The notes: a model not told the origin generated them from the sequence alone. A DNA stretch of 56,712 nucleotides from Bacteroidota bacterium (GCA_021813905.1 JAKAJH010000014.1:1-56712); one strand, 5' to 3'. Shown: positions 16,728-25,598, counted from the stretch's first letter. Program-made: numbers and translations.

Positions 16728-18155
16728 ATGGCGGAAGCGAGAAGACTGACAGACATCGTGGGGGCCTCGACGCAGGCGGAAGGCCGCGTTCCCCCGCAGG
16801 CGATCGATGTCGAGACGGCGGTGCTCGGCGCGATGCTGCTGGACAAAGAGGCGATCGCGAAGGCGCTCGAAGTGCTGGGGGCGGAGTCGTTCTACCGGCC
16901 CGCGCATCAATCCATCTTTAGCGCCATGACGTCGCTGTTCGAGCGCAGCGAACCGGTCGATCTCATCACCCTTACGGAAGAGCTGCGTCGCCGGGGTGAA
17001 CTGGAGAAGATCGGCGGCGAGTTCTACCTTACCGAACTGGCGGGACGCGTCTCGAGCGCCGCCAACGTCGAATATCACGCGCACATCGTCCTGGAAAAGG
17101 CGCTGATGCGTCAGCTCATCGGTGCATCATCGGAAGTCATCAGCCGCGCTTACAACGAAACGGAGGATGCGCTCGGCCTGCTGGACGAGGCGGAGCAGAA
17201 GATTTTCGACATCTCCGAACAGCGACTGAAGAAGGGCTTCATCTCGATGAATGCCGCCGTGCACAAGACCATGGACCTGCTGCAGAGTATCCACGGCAAG
17301 CACAGCGGCGTGACAGGCGTTCCTTCCGGCTTCAGCGACCTGGACAACCTGACCGGCGGATTCCAGAACTCCGACCTGATCATCGTTGCCGGCCGGCCCA
17401 GCCAGGGCAAGACAGCCCTCGTGCTGTCGCTGGGACGCAACGCGTCGGTTCTTCACGACGTTCCGATCGGCTTCTTCAGTCTCGAGATGTCCGCGCAGCA
17501 GCTGGTGATGCGCCTGATGTGTGCCGAGGCGCGCGTGGACGCCCACAAGGTTCGCACCGGTCGTCTCCCCGAAGACGAATGGAAGAAACTCAGCACCAGC
17601 GTCGGGCGACTCTACCAGGCCAAGATCTTCATCGACGATACGCCGGCGCTGGGCATCCTCGAGCTGCGTGCGAAGGCGCGTCGGCTGAAGGCCGAGCATG
17701 ACATCGGGCTGATCATCGTCGATTATCTGCAGCTGATGCAGGGACCGCGGGGCGCGCAAAGCCGTGAGCAGGAAATTTCGGCGATCTCCCGGTCGCTCAA
17801 AGCGCTGGCGAAGGAGATCGACATTCCCGTCATCGCGCTCTCACAGCTGAACCGCGCGGTCGAAGCGCGCAGCGACAAGCGTCCGGCCCTCGCCGATCTG
17901 CGCGAATCGGGCGCGATCGAGCAGGATGCGGACGTCGTGCTCTTCGTTCATCGTCCCGAGATGTATGGGATCGATAAGGACGGTGAAGACTCGACAGAAG
18001 GTCTCGCCGAGATCATCATCGGCAAGCAGCGAAACGGCCCTACCGATACGGTGCGGCTGCAGTTCATCAAACAGTATGCGCGGTTCGAGAATCGTCTGCC
18101 GTTCCGTCCGGAAGCGTTCCTCCCGGCGGAGCCGGCCGAAGAAACGCCGTTCTAA
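16728..18155 (+). CDS. dnaB: Replicative DNA helicase
   Basis: Hexameric 5'-3' helicase that unwinds DNA at the replication fork and recruits primase; 475 residues. The N-terminal DnaB domain (PPQAIDVETAVLGAMLLDKE) leads to a linker and the RecA-like C-terminal domain, with Walker A GRPSQGKTA at about 222-230 and Walker B LIIVDYLQLM at about 327-336. The DnaB-specific SREQEISAISRSLKALAKE and LSQLNRAVEARSDKRP follow. The length shows that no intein is inserted at the usual Walker A or later sites. AAGGAG precedes the ATG. Confidence 0.97.
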   Translation: MAEARRLTDIVGASTQAEGRVPPQAIDVETAVLGAMLLDKEAIAKALEVLGAESFYRPAHQSIFSAMTSLFERSEPVDLITLTEELRRRGELEKIGGEFYLTELAGRVSSAANVEYHAHIVLEKALMRQLIGASSEVISRAYNETEDALGLLDEAEQKIFDISEQRLKKGFISMNAAVHKTMDLLQSIHGKHSGVTGVPSGFSDLDNLTGGFQNSDLIIVAGRPSQGKTALVLSLGRNASVLHDVPIGFFSLEMSAQQLVMRLMCAEARVDAHKVRTGRLPEDEWKKLSTSVGRLYQAKIFIDDTPALGILELRAKARRLKAEHDIGLIIVDYLQLMQGPRGAQSREQEISAISRSLKALAKEIDIPVIALSQLNRAVEARSDKRPALADLRESGAIEQDADVVLFVHRPEMYGIDKDGEDSTEGLAEIIIGKQRNGPTDTVRLQFIKQYARFENRLPFRPEAFLPAEPAEETPF

Positions 18156-18193
18156 GCGATTCGCACTCACATCCCATCTCCGGACAACCGACC

Positions 18194-19075
18194 ATGGATC
18201 GACGATCATTTCTGCGCGCTATTCCTCTCACCGCGGCGATGCCGTACGCCCTGAACGGGGCATCGCTCGGACGCTTGTTGACCGGCGGCGATGCCGATGC
18301 CGACATCTGCGCCAGCAAGTTTTCCATGGCGGTGTCGCTGGGCCTTCGGGACAAGCCGATCGGCGAGGTGATGGTGGCCATCGGCAAGTCGTTCCTTGGC
18401 GCCGAGTATCTTGCGCATACGCTCGAGGAAGCCGGCCCGGAACACCTGGTGGTCAATCTGCGTGCGTTCGATTGCGTCTCGTTCTACGAGAACTGCCTGG
18501 TGCTTGCGCGTTGCGTCAAGCTGAACAGGATGACGTTCGACGAGTACAAGAAGCAACTGCAGTTCATCCGGTACCGCAGTGGCGTTATCGACGGCTATCC
18601 GAGCCGGCTGCACTACACGTCCGACTATTTCTTCGACAATGTGAAGAAAGGCGTCGTGCGGGACGTGACGGAGGAGATCGGCGGCGTGCCGTTCGAAAAG
18701 ACGGTGGATTTCATGACGAAGCACGTGGACTCGTACGTCAAGCTGGAGGAGCATCCGGAGTTCGTGCCGGTGATCGCGGAGCAGGAGCGGGCGATCACGA
18801 AACGAAAGAAATTCTACGTGCCCAAAGATGCCGTGGCCGGGGTCGCGTCGAAGCTGCAGGACGGCGACATCATCGGCATCACGACGAATATCGAGGGGAT
18901 GGATGTGACGCATACCGGCCTCGCCCTGTGGCAGGACAAGGAGCTGCACTTCATGCACGCGCCCATCACGGGTGCCAAAGTGCAGATCACGCCGGGACCG
19001 CTGGCCGAATACCTCGCGAAGTTCAAGAAGGACACGGGCATCATGGTCGCGCGTCCGCTGGAACCGAAGGCGTAA
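18194..19075 (+). CDS. DUF1460 amidase-like protein with Tat signal
   Basis: A 293-residue member of the DUF1460 group, cysteine peptidase/N-acetylmuramoyl-L-alanine amidase-like with an NlpC/P60-type fold. The probable nucleophile Cys is in RAFDCVSFYENC (about 93-104) and the catalytic His is in DVTHTGLALW. The N-terminus MDRRSFLRAIPLTAAMPYA carries the RRxFLR twin-arginine motif, so it is probably exported folded through Tat. A role in cell-wall turnover is inferred from family. It is followed 7 bp later by the macrodomain gene. Confidence 0.83.
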   Translation: MDRRSFLRAIPLTAAMPYALNGASLGRLLTGGDADADICASKFSMAVSLGLRDKPIGEVMVAIGKSFLGAEYLAHTLEEAGPEHLVVNLRAFDCVSFYENCLVLARCVKLNRMTFDEYKKQLQFIRYRSGVIDGYPSRLHYTSDYFFDNVKKGVVRDVTEEIGGVPFEKTVDFMTKHVDSYVKLEEHPEFVPVIAEQERAITKRKKFYVPKDAVAGVASKLQDGDIIGITTNIEGMDVTHTGLALWQDKELHFMHAPITGAKVQITPGPLAEYLAKFKKDTGIMVARPLEPKA

Positions 19076-19082
19076 CGCAATC

Positions 19083-19604
19083 ATGTGGACCGACCGGCTC
19101 TCCGTTGTCCGGGGCGACATCACGAAGCAGATCGTCGATGCGATCGTCAACGCGGCGAACTCGAGTCTGCTCGGCGGCGGCGGTGTGGACGGGGCGATCC
19201 ACCGGGCCGCCGGGCCGGACCTGCTGACGGAATGCCGGCGGTTGAAAGGCTGCCGCACGGGGGACGCGAAGCTCACGGACGGGTATCGGCTGCCCGCGCG
19301 TCATGTGATTCACACGGTCGGCCCCGTCTGGCACGGAGGAACGACCGACGAAGATGCGCTGCTCGCGCAGTGTTATCGCAGTTGTTTCCGGATCGCCCGG
19401 GAGCATTCGTTCGCTTCCATCGCCTTTCCGTCGATCAGTACGGGCGCGTACGGCTTCCCGGTCGAGCGCGCGTCGAGGATCGCCGTTCGCGCGATGCGGG
19501 CGGAGCTGGAAAGCAATGCCGCCCTCCGGCAGATCGCGGTCGTCTGTTTTGATCACCCGACATTTCAGGAATACCAGAAAGCCGTCGCAGAGCTTGCTTC
19601 CTGA
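19083..19604 (+). CDS. Macrodomain ADP-ribose hydrolase (YmdB/MacroD-like)
   Basis: A 173-residue single macrodomain. NAANSSLLGGGGVDGAIHRA (about 20-39) binds ADP-ribose and the ISTGAYGFP loop (about 119-127) is the second diagnostic motif. Members hydrolyse O-acetyl-ADP-ribose or mono-ADP-ribosyl protein bonds and can regulate RNase III (YmdB). The ATG at 19083 follows the DUF1460 stop by 7 bp; the protein is family-like from its first residues. The physiological substrate here is unknown. Confidence 0.92.
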   Translation: MWTDRLSVVRGDITKQIVDAIVNAANSSLLGGGGVDGAIHRAAGPDLLTECRRLKGCRTGDAKLTDGYRLPARHVIHTVGPVWHGGTTDEDALLAQCYRSCFRIAREHSFASIAFPSISTGAYGFPVERASRIAVRAMRAELESNAALRQIAVVCFDHPTFQEYQKAVAELAS

Positions 19605-19663
19605 AGGCGTGTGCTGGCAAGGAACGGGTTGCGGCAATCTGATGTTTCGGGGATGGAGCAAAC

Positions 19664-20668
19664 GTGAAGATGATGAAACGCATGGATCGATCGGTCGGGA
19701 CAGTGCTGGCGGCAATCATGCTGCTCCTGGTGAGAGCGCCTCTTGCCGCGCAAGGACCGGTGATGAGTCCCCGCGATTCCGCGCGCATCCTGTTTGACGG
19801 AAGGAAGATCAGCGTCACGTACGGGAAGCCGACGTTGCGCGGTCGGAGGATCTTCGGCGACGTCGTGCCCTATTATAGAGTGTGGCGCACGGGTTCGGGC
19901 GAAGCGACGATCCTCCGGACGGACGCCGACCTGGAAGTCGACGGCGCGATCGTGCCGCGGGGAGCATATTCGCTCTACACGATTCCTGCGGAGCACCGGT
20001 GGAAATTGATCATCAACAAACAGACGGGGCAATGGGGGACGGTCTACAATCCGCAGCTCGACCTGGCCCGCGTTGACGTGACGCCGCGTGTGCTGAAGAA
20101 CGAGGTCAAGGATCTCCGCTTTCGCTTTGAGCGATCGGACGACGAGTCCGGCCTGCTCATGCTGGAGTGGGAGCACACCGCGATTCCCATCCCGTTCCGC
20201 GTCAGCCGCGACACACTTCTTCCCAGCCCGCGCGATTCCGCCACGCTCGTGCTGTCGAACGCCCGGATCGCTGTGAATTACGGGCGGCCGTCCATGCGGG
20301 GCCGGCGGATCATCGGCGGAGTCGTCCCGTTCGGAAAGGTCTGGCGCACGGGCGCAAATGAAGCGACGAGCTTCACCACCAGCGCGAAGCTTGTCGTGGA
20401 CAGCATGACCATTCCCAAAGGCGCATACACGCTTTACACGCTCCCGGGCAAGAGCCGTTGGCTGCTGATTGTGAACAAACAAACGGGTCAGTGGGGAACG
20501 GTGTACAGCGCGAATCGAGATCTCGTCCGGTTGCCGATGAAACGCCGTGCGCTTGCGAAGGCGGTGGAGAAGCTCACCATCGATCTGCAGGCGGCCGGAA
20601 CGGATGCGGGGATCCTGCGGTTGCGCTGGGAGCGGACGGAGCTATCGGTGAAATTCCAGGTGCGATGA
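19664..20668 (+). CDS. Secreted protein with two DUF2911 repeats
   Basis: A 334-residue exported protein: a signal peptide (about 1-30, ending PLAAQG) and two consecutive DUF2911 domains. The repeats align clearly: VTYGKPTLRGRRIFGDVVPY with VNYGRPSMRGRRIIGGVVPF, then VWRTGSGEAT with VWRTGANEAT, and NKQTGQWGTVYNPQLDL with NKQTGQWGTVYSANRDL. DUF2911 is common in FCB bacteria and has no established function. Single-domain versions are the usual form, so this is an in-gene duplication. The GTG start at 19664 is used; an ATG two codons on is equally possible. Confidence 0.85.
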   Translation: MKMMKRMDRSVGTVLAAIMLLLVRAPLAAQGPVMSPRDSARILFDGRKISVTYGKPTLRGRRIFGDVVPYYRVWRTGSGEATILRTDADLEVDGAIVPRGAYSLYTIPAEHRWKLIINKQTGQWGTVYNPQLDLARVDVTPRVLKNEVKDLRFRFERSDDESGLLMLEWEHTAIPIPFRVSRDTLLPSPRDSATLVLSNARIAVNYGRPSMRGRRIIGGVVPFGKVWRTGANEATSFTTSAKLVVDSMTIPKGAYTLYTLPGKSRWLLIVNKQTGQWGTVYSANRDLVRLPMKRRALAKAVEKLTIDLQAAGTDAGILRLRWERTELSVKFQVR

Positions 20669-20681
20669 GAGGAAGACGATC

Positions 20682-20912
20682 ATGCCGACGACGATCATTG
20701 TCAAGAGCAACGGCAGCATCAAGGTGGAAGGGGATTTCGAGCTGTACGACATGCAGGGAAACAAGTTCGACCTGAACGGCCGCACCCGCATTTCGCTTTG
20801 CCGTTGCGGTGAGAGCAAGGACAAGCCGTTCTGCGATTCGACGCACCGGACGTGCGGATTCCGATCGGAGATCGTTGCGCGCGTCCTGCCCCCGCTTTCC
20901 CCGAAACAGTAG
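20682..20912 (+). CDS. CDGSH iron-sulfur domain protein
   Basis: A 76-residue protein with one mitoNEET-type CDGSH domain. The 2Fe-2S cluster ligands are Cys40, Cys42, Cys51 and His55 (LCRCGESKDKPFCDSTH). The N-terminal part is a short beta-rich segment (IIVKSNGSIKVEGDFELYD). Members are small electron-transfer or redox-sensing proteins. It begins 13 bp after the DUF2911 gene with GAGGAAGACG ahead of the ATG. It ends 3 bp before the end of the convergent methyltransferase gene. Confidence 0.92.
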   Translation: MPTTIIVKSNGSIKVEGDFELYDMQGNKFDLNGRTRISLCRCGESKDKPFCDSTHRTCGFRSEIVARVLPPLSPKQ

Positions 20913-20915
20913 TTC

Positions 20916-21731
20916 TTACTTTCCGGTGCGGCGCTGCCGGTCGATCTCGTACAAAAAGACCGCCGTCGCGTTGGCCACGTTGAGTGAATCGATCCCATTC
21001 TGCATCGGGATGGCCACCGCCGCATCGCAAGCCGTCAGGATGCCGGCGGACACGCCGTCCCCTTCGCTTCCCACAATCACGCACACATCCCTCGTCCAAT
21101 TCTGCGCCTGGATCTGAGTGCCTTCCGCATGCGGGTGCGCTGCGGCGACGAAGATGCCCGCCGCCCGAAGGCGTCCGAGGTCGGCCGCCAGGTCCATGCT
21201 ATGGACGACCGGGAGCGTGAACACCGCGCCCATGGAGTTGCGTACGGCCCGCCGCAAGTATGGACTGCTCGACGTCTCACCCGCGAGCAGTGCCTGAACG
21301 CCGAACGCCGCGCAGTTGCGCACCAGCACGCCGATGTTCTCCGCGTTCGTCAAGCCGTCGAGGGCCACGATGAGGCGGGGTGGCGGGAGACGAAGGACGT
21401 CGTCGAGTGTTGCCGGGGCGGGGATGGCGGCAAGCGCCATGATCCCCTGATGCAGATGAAAGCCGACAATGGTCTCGAGGACGGAGCGCTCGGCGGTGAG
21501 GACGACGACTTCTTCCGGGCGCCGTTCCAGTGCTGGGCGGAGGGCCTCCAGCCACTCGGGCGTGACCAGAACGGAGAAGATGTGCAACGACGTCTCCAGC
21601 AGGCGGCGCACGACCTTTTCGCCTTCGGCCACGAAACGGCTTTCACGAAATTGTTCCACCGACTGCCGCAGTGTCCGGTACGGCTGCAGCTCGGCGAGAT
21701 CCAGTGTCGAGAGAGGTCGGATGGTGAGCAT
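20916..21731 (-). CDS. TrmH/SpoU family RNA methyltransferase
   Basis: A 271-residue SPOUT-class S-adenosylmethionine-dependent 2'-O-ribose methyltransferase. The knotted C-terminal domain shows all three motifs: LTNAENIGVLVRNCAAFG (motif 1), IVGSEGDGV (motif 2) and IPMQNGIDSLNVANATAVFL (motif 3). The N-terminal SpoU substrate-binding part includes RFVAEGEKVVRRLLE. The target (tRNA or 23S rRNA) cannot be decided. ATG 21731 is preferred to an ATG 30 codons upstream because the extra residues lack similarity and would overlap the predicted promoter. Confidence 0.9.
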   Translation of the reverse strand: MLTIRPLSTLDLAELQPYRTLRQSVEQFRESRFVAEGEKVVRRLLETSLHIFSVLVTPEWLEALRPALERRPEEVVVLTAERSVLETIVGFHLHQGIMALAAIPAPATLDDVLRLPPPRLIVALDGLTNAENIGVLVRNCAAFGVQALLAGETSSSPYLRRAVRNSMGAVFTLPVVHSMDLAADLGRLRAAGIFVAAAHPHAEGTQIQAQNWTRDVCVIVGSEGDGVSAGILTACDAAVAIPMQNGIDSLNVANATAVFLYEIDRQRRTGK

Positions 21732-21740
21732 ATGATTTGA

Positions 21741-21769
21741 ATCGTACGGAGAAAACCCTGCGAAACCAA
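21741..21769 (-). promoter_or_regulatory. Predicted promoter of the SPOUT methyltransferase
   Basis: Minus-strand TTGGTT, 17 bp, TACGAT, ending 10 bp before the ATG. It supports the downstream start choice for the gene. Confidence 0.35.
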
Positions 21770-21814
21770 CTCTGAGGGAAGCGTGGACGGTGTTTCCGGT
21801 GGGATCGTGCCGCG

Positions 21815-21843
21815 TTGACATTCCGTCAAAAAGGTCCTATCAT
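21815..21843 (+). promoter_or_regulatory. Strong sigma-70-like promoter of the STAS gene
   Basis: Consensus TTGACA, 17-bp spacer, TATCAT. This is one of the two best promoter matches in the window. It drives the STAS gene, and possibly the following membrane-protein genes, with a 5' leader of about 58 bases. Confidence 0.6.
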
Positions 21844-21908
21844 AGCCTGCCGATCCGGCGTGTTCTCCCGGATGAGGCAGTCAACGATCGGCGAGAAAGG
21901 AACCAGGC

Positions 21909-22247
21909 ATGACGATCAAAGAGACGATTCACGGCACGGTCGCTGTTGTATCGCTGCGGGGGAACCTGATGGGTGAACCCGATACGGACAACCTCCGGGA
22001 CAAGATCTACGGCCTGCTCCAGGAAGATTTCAAGAAGATCGTGGTCGATATGAAAGGGGTGCGCTGGGTCAGCAGCAGCGGCCTTGGAACCCTGATTGCG
22101 GCCCTGACGTCGGTGAAGAACAAAGGTGGTGACCTCCGGCTGGCAAACATCACCGACAAAGTTGAGAGCCTGTTCGCCATCACGCAGCTGGTCAAGGTGT
22201 TCAAGACCTACGAATCGGTCGACCGGGCTGTGTCCAGTTTCAAGTAA
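21909..22247 (+). CDS. STAS-domain anti-sigma factor antagonist-like protein
   Basis: A 112-residue single STAS domain of the SpoIIAA/RsbV type, with AAAGGA before the ATG. In this family an anti-sigma kinase phosphorylates a Ser in the D-S-S-G-LG loop to switch partner binding. Here the loop is GVRWVSSSGLGTL: the conserved Asp is replaced by Ser55 and the predicted phosphorylation site is Ser56. No anti-sigma kinase, PP2C phosphatase or sigma factor gene is near, so the partners are elsewhere or the protein works differently. A strong promoter lies upstream. Confidence 0.88.
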   Translation: MTIKETIHGTVAVVSLRGNLMGEPDTDNLRDKIYGLLQEDFKKIVVDMKGVRWVSSSGLGTLIAALTSVKNKGGDLRLANITDKVESLFAITQLVKVFKTYESVDRAVSSFK

Positions 22248-22357
22248 CCTGCCGTTCGCACCACCCTCCGGACTGTTCACGGCAGGGCTGCCGGTCTCAA
22301 CCGGCCGTACACCTGTTGCCCCCTGCGCAAGCGCCGAATCGGTCCGATCGGTACGAT

Positions 22358-23110
22358 ATGACCTTGCCTCAGATACCAGACGATACCGCTCCGTTCCGGT
22401 TCAAGTGGTACCACCGCGAAGAACTTCAGGTGGTGCTTGTCCTGATCGCGCTCGTCATCTTCTTCTCGCGCTCGACGCTGCTCACCATCCTTCTGCCCAC
22501 CGCCGTGTTCGTGTCGGTCGGCGCGCTTTACCTGGCGCGTGTGGGAAGCCGCGTGCTGCACAGGCTCGAGAGTCTCCGCTCGCTCGTCATCCAGTACCAT
22601 CAGTTCAAGCTCACCCTGGGCCGCGAATCGCTGCACCGCTCGCGGGTCGCCATGGCGATCCTGGCGACAGCCGTCATCGGCCTGCTGGCGCTGCACCGGA
22701 TGTCACTCGCGGAAATGGATCCCTACTTTGCGACGCCGACGGACCTTTACTGGATGCTGTTCCTGTGGTTCTACACGTTCGTCTGCGCCGTGATCTCGGT
22801 CTATCTGCTGTGGATCTGGGGCCGCATCTGGAAAGCTCCGCAGGCGCATGTACCGTTCCTCGATGGACTGGTCGCCAGTCTCTTCTTCTATCATGGCCTG
22901 AGCCGAAATCATCGGATCGTCACGTTTGTCGCCGCCTTCCTTCTCGGGGGCGTGCCGTCCTACTTCGGCATTCGCCTCAGCCCGGATGACCCGTATGGCT
23001 CGCAAGAAGCGGTCGCGTTGATCGTTCCGGTGATCCTGCTGAATGTGGGCGGAGCGTTCTACGCGATGCGTTGTCTCCAGTCCGGCGACGATTCGATCGA
23101 ATCATCCTGA
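22358..23110 (+). CDS. Polytopic membrane protein of unknown function
   Basis: A 250-residue protein with about five to six predicted membrane segments: VVLVLIALVIFFSR and LLTILLPTAVFVSVGALYLA near the N-terminus, AILATAVIGLLAL, WMLFLWFYTFVCAVISVYLL, a helix near IVTFVAAFLLG, and a last one near VALIVPVILLNVGGAFYAM. A basic cytoplasmic stretch (RVLHRLESLRSLVIQYHQFK) follows the second helix. I recognise no family. The start is uncertain because no good ribosome site is seen. It lies between the STAS gene and another membrane protein, 33 bp upstream of the latter. Confidence 0.65.
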   Translation: MTLPQIPDDTAPFRFKWYHREELQVVLVLIALVIFFSRSTLLTILLPTAVFVSVGALYLARVGSRVLHRLESLRSLVIQYHQFKLTLGRESLHRSRVAMAILATAVIGLLALHRMSLAEMDPYFATPTDLYWMLFLWFYTFVCAVISVYLLWIWGRIWKAPQAHVPFLDGLVASLFFYHGLSRNHRIVTFVAAFLLGGVPSYFGIRLSPDDPYGSQEAVALIVPVILLNVGGAFYAMRCLQSGDDSIESS

Positions 23111-23143
23111 TCGTTCATTCGAACACCGACACCCGGACTCCGC

Positions 23144-24136
23144 ATGGACCGGCTGTTCACATCCCTCGTGCTGCTTGCCGGTCTTCTGGCCGGAATGCGG
23201 GCGCTCTCCGGGTGGCATGGAGGGCGAAACGTCCCGCAGTGGCTACGGGCAGCCGGCGGGATCGGAAGTTGGGCGACCGTTGGGGCGGCAGCGTTCCTCC
23301 TATATGAAGTCGGCTCTGCGATCTGGAACATCTTCGCGACGCCATCGACCGGCGCGGTCATGTACGCCGGGTCGGTGCTCTTCTTCCTCGGCATTCTCCT
23401 GAAGGTCCTGAATGACCATCCGGAGATCCTCCGCTGGGAGCGGACGGGGCCGTTCCTCCGCGATGCGCTCCGGTTCACGGACTTCACCCGCCGCCGGGAC
23501 AACGTATTTGAGGATGCGGAGTGGCAGCAGATCCAGAGGACGCACCGGGAGACGACGGGGCGGAACGTGAACCTGGTCCGGCAGTCGTTGGAACCGCGGA
23601 CGGAGCGCAAAACGGATCTGTTGTCTTCCGCCGTCGTGATAAGGCCGGAAGCGGTTCGACCGAAACATCTGGCCGACGAGATCGCGCGGCTCGAGGCGGG
23701 CGAGCGGGTCGACATCACCGACGCGTTGCGGATCAACGTCTACCGGCACCGGACGCACCCGCGGTACGACCAGATCATTATGTTGTCGGTCGATCCCGCG
23801 GAGCGGGTGCTGAGTTTTCAGATCGTCTTTCCCGCCGTGCAGGGTGCGCACCTCCGGGATGCCGATGCGCGATTCCGCATCCTGCAGGAGCTGTACGAGG
23901 TGCTTCAGGCGCTTCAGGCGGAACCGTGGATCGCTCCGTACGGAAAGTTTATTGCCACCTTCAGCGCCGAATGTTTTCGCGTGGAGACCGATTCATTCGA
24001 TATGCCCACGCAGATCCCGTTTCTGAGTGTCCGCATCGCGTGGGACGAGCTCCGCTCCCGGGCAGATCGGATCTTCATCGTCACCGAGCTGCCGAAGATC
24101 AGCGTGGTGACCTGGACAGGAGAGAATCATGGCTGA
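23144..24136 (+). CDS. Membrane-anchored protein of unknown function
   Basis: A 330-residue protein with up to three N-terminal membrane helices (LVLLAGLLAGMRAL, SWATVGAAAFLLYEVG, MYAGSVLFFLGILLKVL) followed by a soluble alpha/beta region of about 230 residues (INVYRHRTHPRYDQIIMLSV to VTELPKISVVTWTGENHG). No family or catalytic motif is recognised. The 3' end overlaps the transglutaminase-like gene by 8 bp, which implies coupled expression. With the STAS and membrane genes upstream it forms a four-gene group in one direction. Confidence 0.7.
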   Translation: MDRLFTSLVLLAGLLAGMRALSGWHGGRNVPQWLRAAGGIGSWATVGAAAFLLYEVGSAIWNIFATPSTGAVMYAGSVLFFLGILLKVLNDHPEILRWERTGPFLRDALRFTDFTRRRDNVFEDAEWQQIQRTHRETTGRNVNLVRQSLEPRTERKTDLLSSAVVIRPEAVRPKHLADEIARLEAGERVDITDALRINVYRHRTHPRYDQIIMLSVDPAERVLSFQIVFPAVQGAHLRDADARFRILQELYEVLQALQAEPWIAPYGKFIATFSAECFRVETDSFDMPTQIPFLSVRIAWDELRSRADRIFIVTELPKISVVTWTGENHG

Positions 24137-25598
24137 GCGGTCGATCATCAATCCCTCCATTACCCGTACGTCGCTTCTGATCGGCGCGATCGCGCTGATT
24201 GTACTTTCCGCTGCCCACGGTCAGAATCGGGTTACGGCGCTCGAACTGACTGGGCAGTTCTCCGAAGCGCAGGCGTTGCTCCGCTCGATGCTCGACTCGG
24301 CGCGGACGACGCCCCCCGCGGAGCGTCATGCCTGGGAGTTCGAGATCGACCGGCTGGACCGCATTCGCAATGACTACTCGCTCACGGAAGATCAGCTGTT
24401 CAATCAGCTGCAGCGCTCGATCGCCAACGTCACGCGGGAGGAAATGCAACGCTGGATGGCGGAAGGCAAGTTCGATATGCGGCCCATCGACGGGAAACTG
24501 CGGTTCCTCGGCGTCAGCCGGAGCAATCTGTTCTGGCGGTACCCCGACATTGCCGCGCGGCGTCTCCGCCCGTCGGACGATTCCGCGTTCGAGAAAGCCG
24601 TGTGGGACGCCTGCGTCGCCATCCGCACCGCCGCTGAAACGGAACAGCGCCCGTACGTCCTTCCAAAACACTTCCGGGTCACCATGACCGTTACGGTGGA
24701 CTCCAACGCTGTCCCGGCCGGAGCGATCGTTCGCGCGTGGCTTCCGATCCCGCGGGCGTACCCGTTCCAACGGGATTTCCGGATGATCACGAGCTCGCCG
24801 GCGGTCAAAGAGATCGCGCCGGAGAACAGCCCGATCCGTTCCGCCTACCTGGAACAGCCGGCGGTACACGGACAGCCCACCCGTTTCACCATTGAATACT
24901 CGTATACGGCGGACGGGATCTGCTTCGTGACCGATCCGCATACCGTGCAGCCGTACGATCCGGAGGATCCCGTCGTCCGGCAGTACACCGCCGAAGCGCC
25001 GCACATCGTCTTCACGGATACGATGCGGGCGCTGGCCGCGAAGATCGCCGGTGCCGAGACGAATCCGCTGGTAAAGGCGCAGCTGTTCTACAACTGGATC
25101 GCCGAACACATCCAGTACAGCTACGCCCGCGAATATTCCACGATCCGCAACATCGGTGATTACTGTCTGCGGAAAGGATACGGCGACTGCGGACAGGAAG
25201 CGCTCCTGTATCTCACGCTGTGCCGGCTGAGCGGCATTCCCGCCCGGTGGCAGTCGGCGTGGTTCACGTTCCCCGGGGGCAAGACCATCCACGACTGGAC
25301 GGAGATCTACGTGAAGCCGTACGGCTGGATGCCGGTCGACCCGTACATGGGCATCTTTGCGATGCAGTATCTCAGGAGCCTGTCGCCGGAGCAGCGGTTG
25401 GCGGTGCGCGATTTCTATTTCGGCGGCCTCGATCAGTACCGCATCGCGGCAAACAGCGATCATTGTCGGACGCTCGAGCCGCCGAAGCGGTCGTTCCGCT
25501 CCGACACGGTCGATTTCCAGCGGGGCGAGCTGGAGTACGGCGACACGAACATCTACTTCGACAAGTACGACTATTCGCTGAGCATCACGGAGGAATAA
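24129..25598 (+). CDS. Exported transglutaminase-like protein
   Basis: A 489-residue protein with a signal peptide or N-terminal anchor (about 12-30, ending AAHGQ) and a C-terminal transglutaminase-like core. The papain-like triad is visible: Cys354 in YGDCGQEA, His388 in KTIHDWTEIY and Asp404 in MPVDPYMG. The region 180-290 looks like the beta-sandwich domain that often precedes such cores. These bacterial proteins act as peptidases or cross-linking enzymes outside the cytoplasm; the exact reaction is unknown. It starts inside the end of the preceding membrane-protein gene. Confidence 0.85.
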   Translation: MAERSIINPSITRTSLLIGAIALIVLSAAHGQNRVTALELTGQFSEAQALLRSMLDSARTTPPAERHAWEFEIDRLDRIRNDYSLTEDQLFNQLQRSIANVTREEMQRWMAEGKFDMRPIDGKLRFLGVSRSNLFWRYPDIAARRLRPSDDSAFEKAVWDACVAIRTAAETEQRPYVLPKHFRVTMTVTVDSNAVPAGAIVRAWLPIPRAYPFQRDFRMITSSPAVKEIAPENSPIRSAYLEQPAVHGQPTRFTIEYSYTADGICFVTDPHTVQPYDPEDPVVRQYTAEAPHIVFTDTMRALAAKIAGAETNPLVKAQLFYNWIAEHIQYSYAREYSTIRNIGDYCLRKGYGDCGQEALLYLTLCRLSGIPARWQSAWFTFPGGKTIHDWTEIYVKPYGWMPVDPYMGIFAMQYLRSLSPEQRLAVRDFYFGGLDQYRIAANSDHCRTLEPPKRSFRSDTVDFQRGELEYGDTNIYFDKYDYSLSITEE

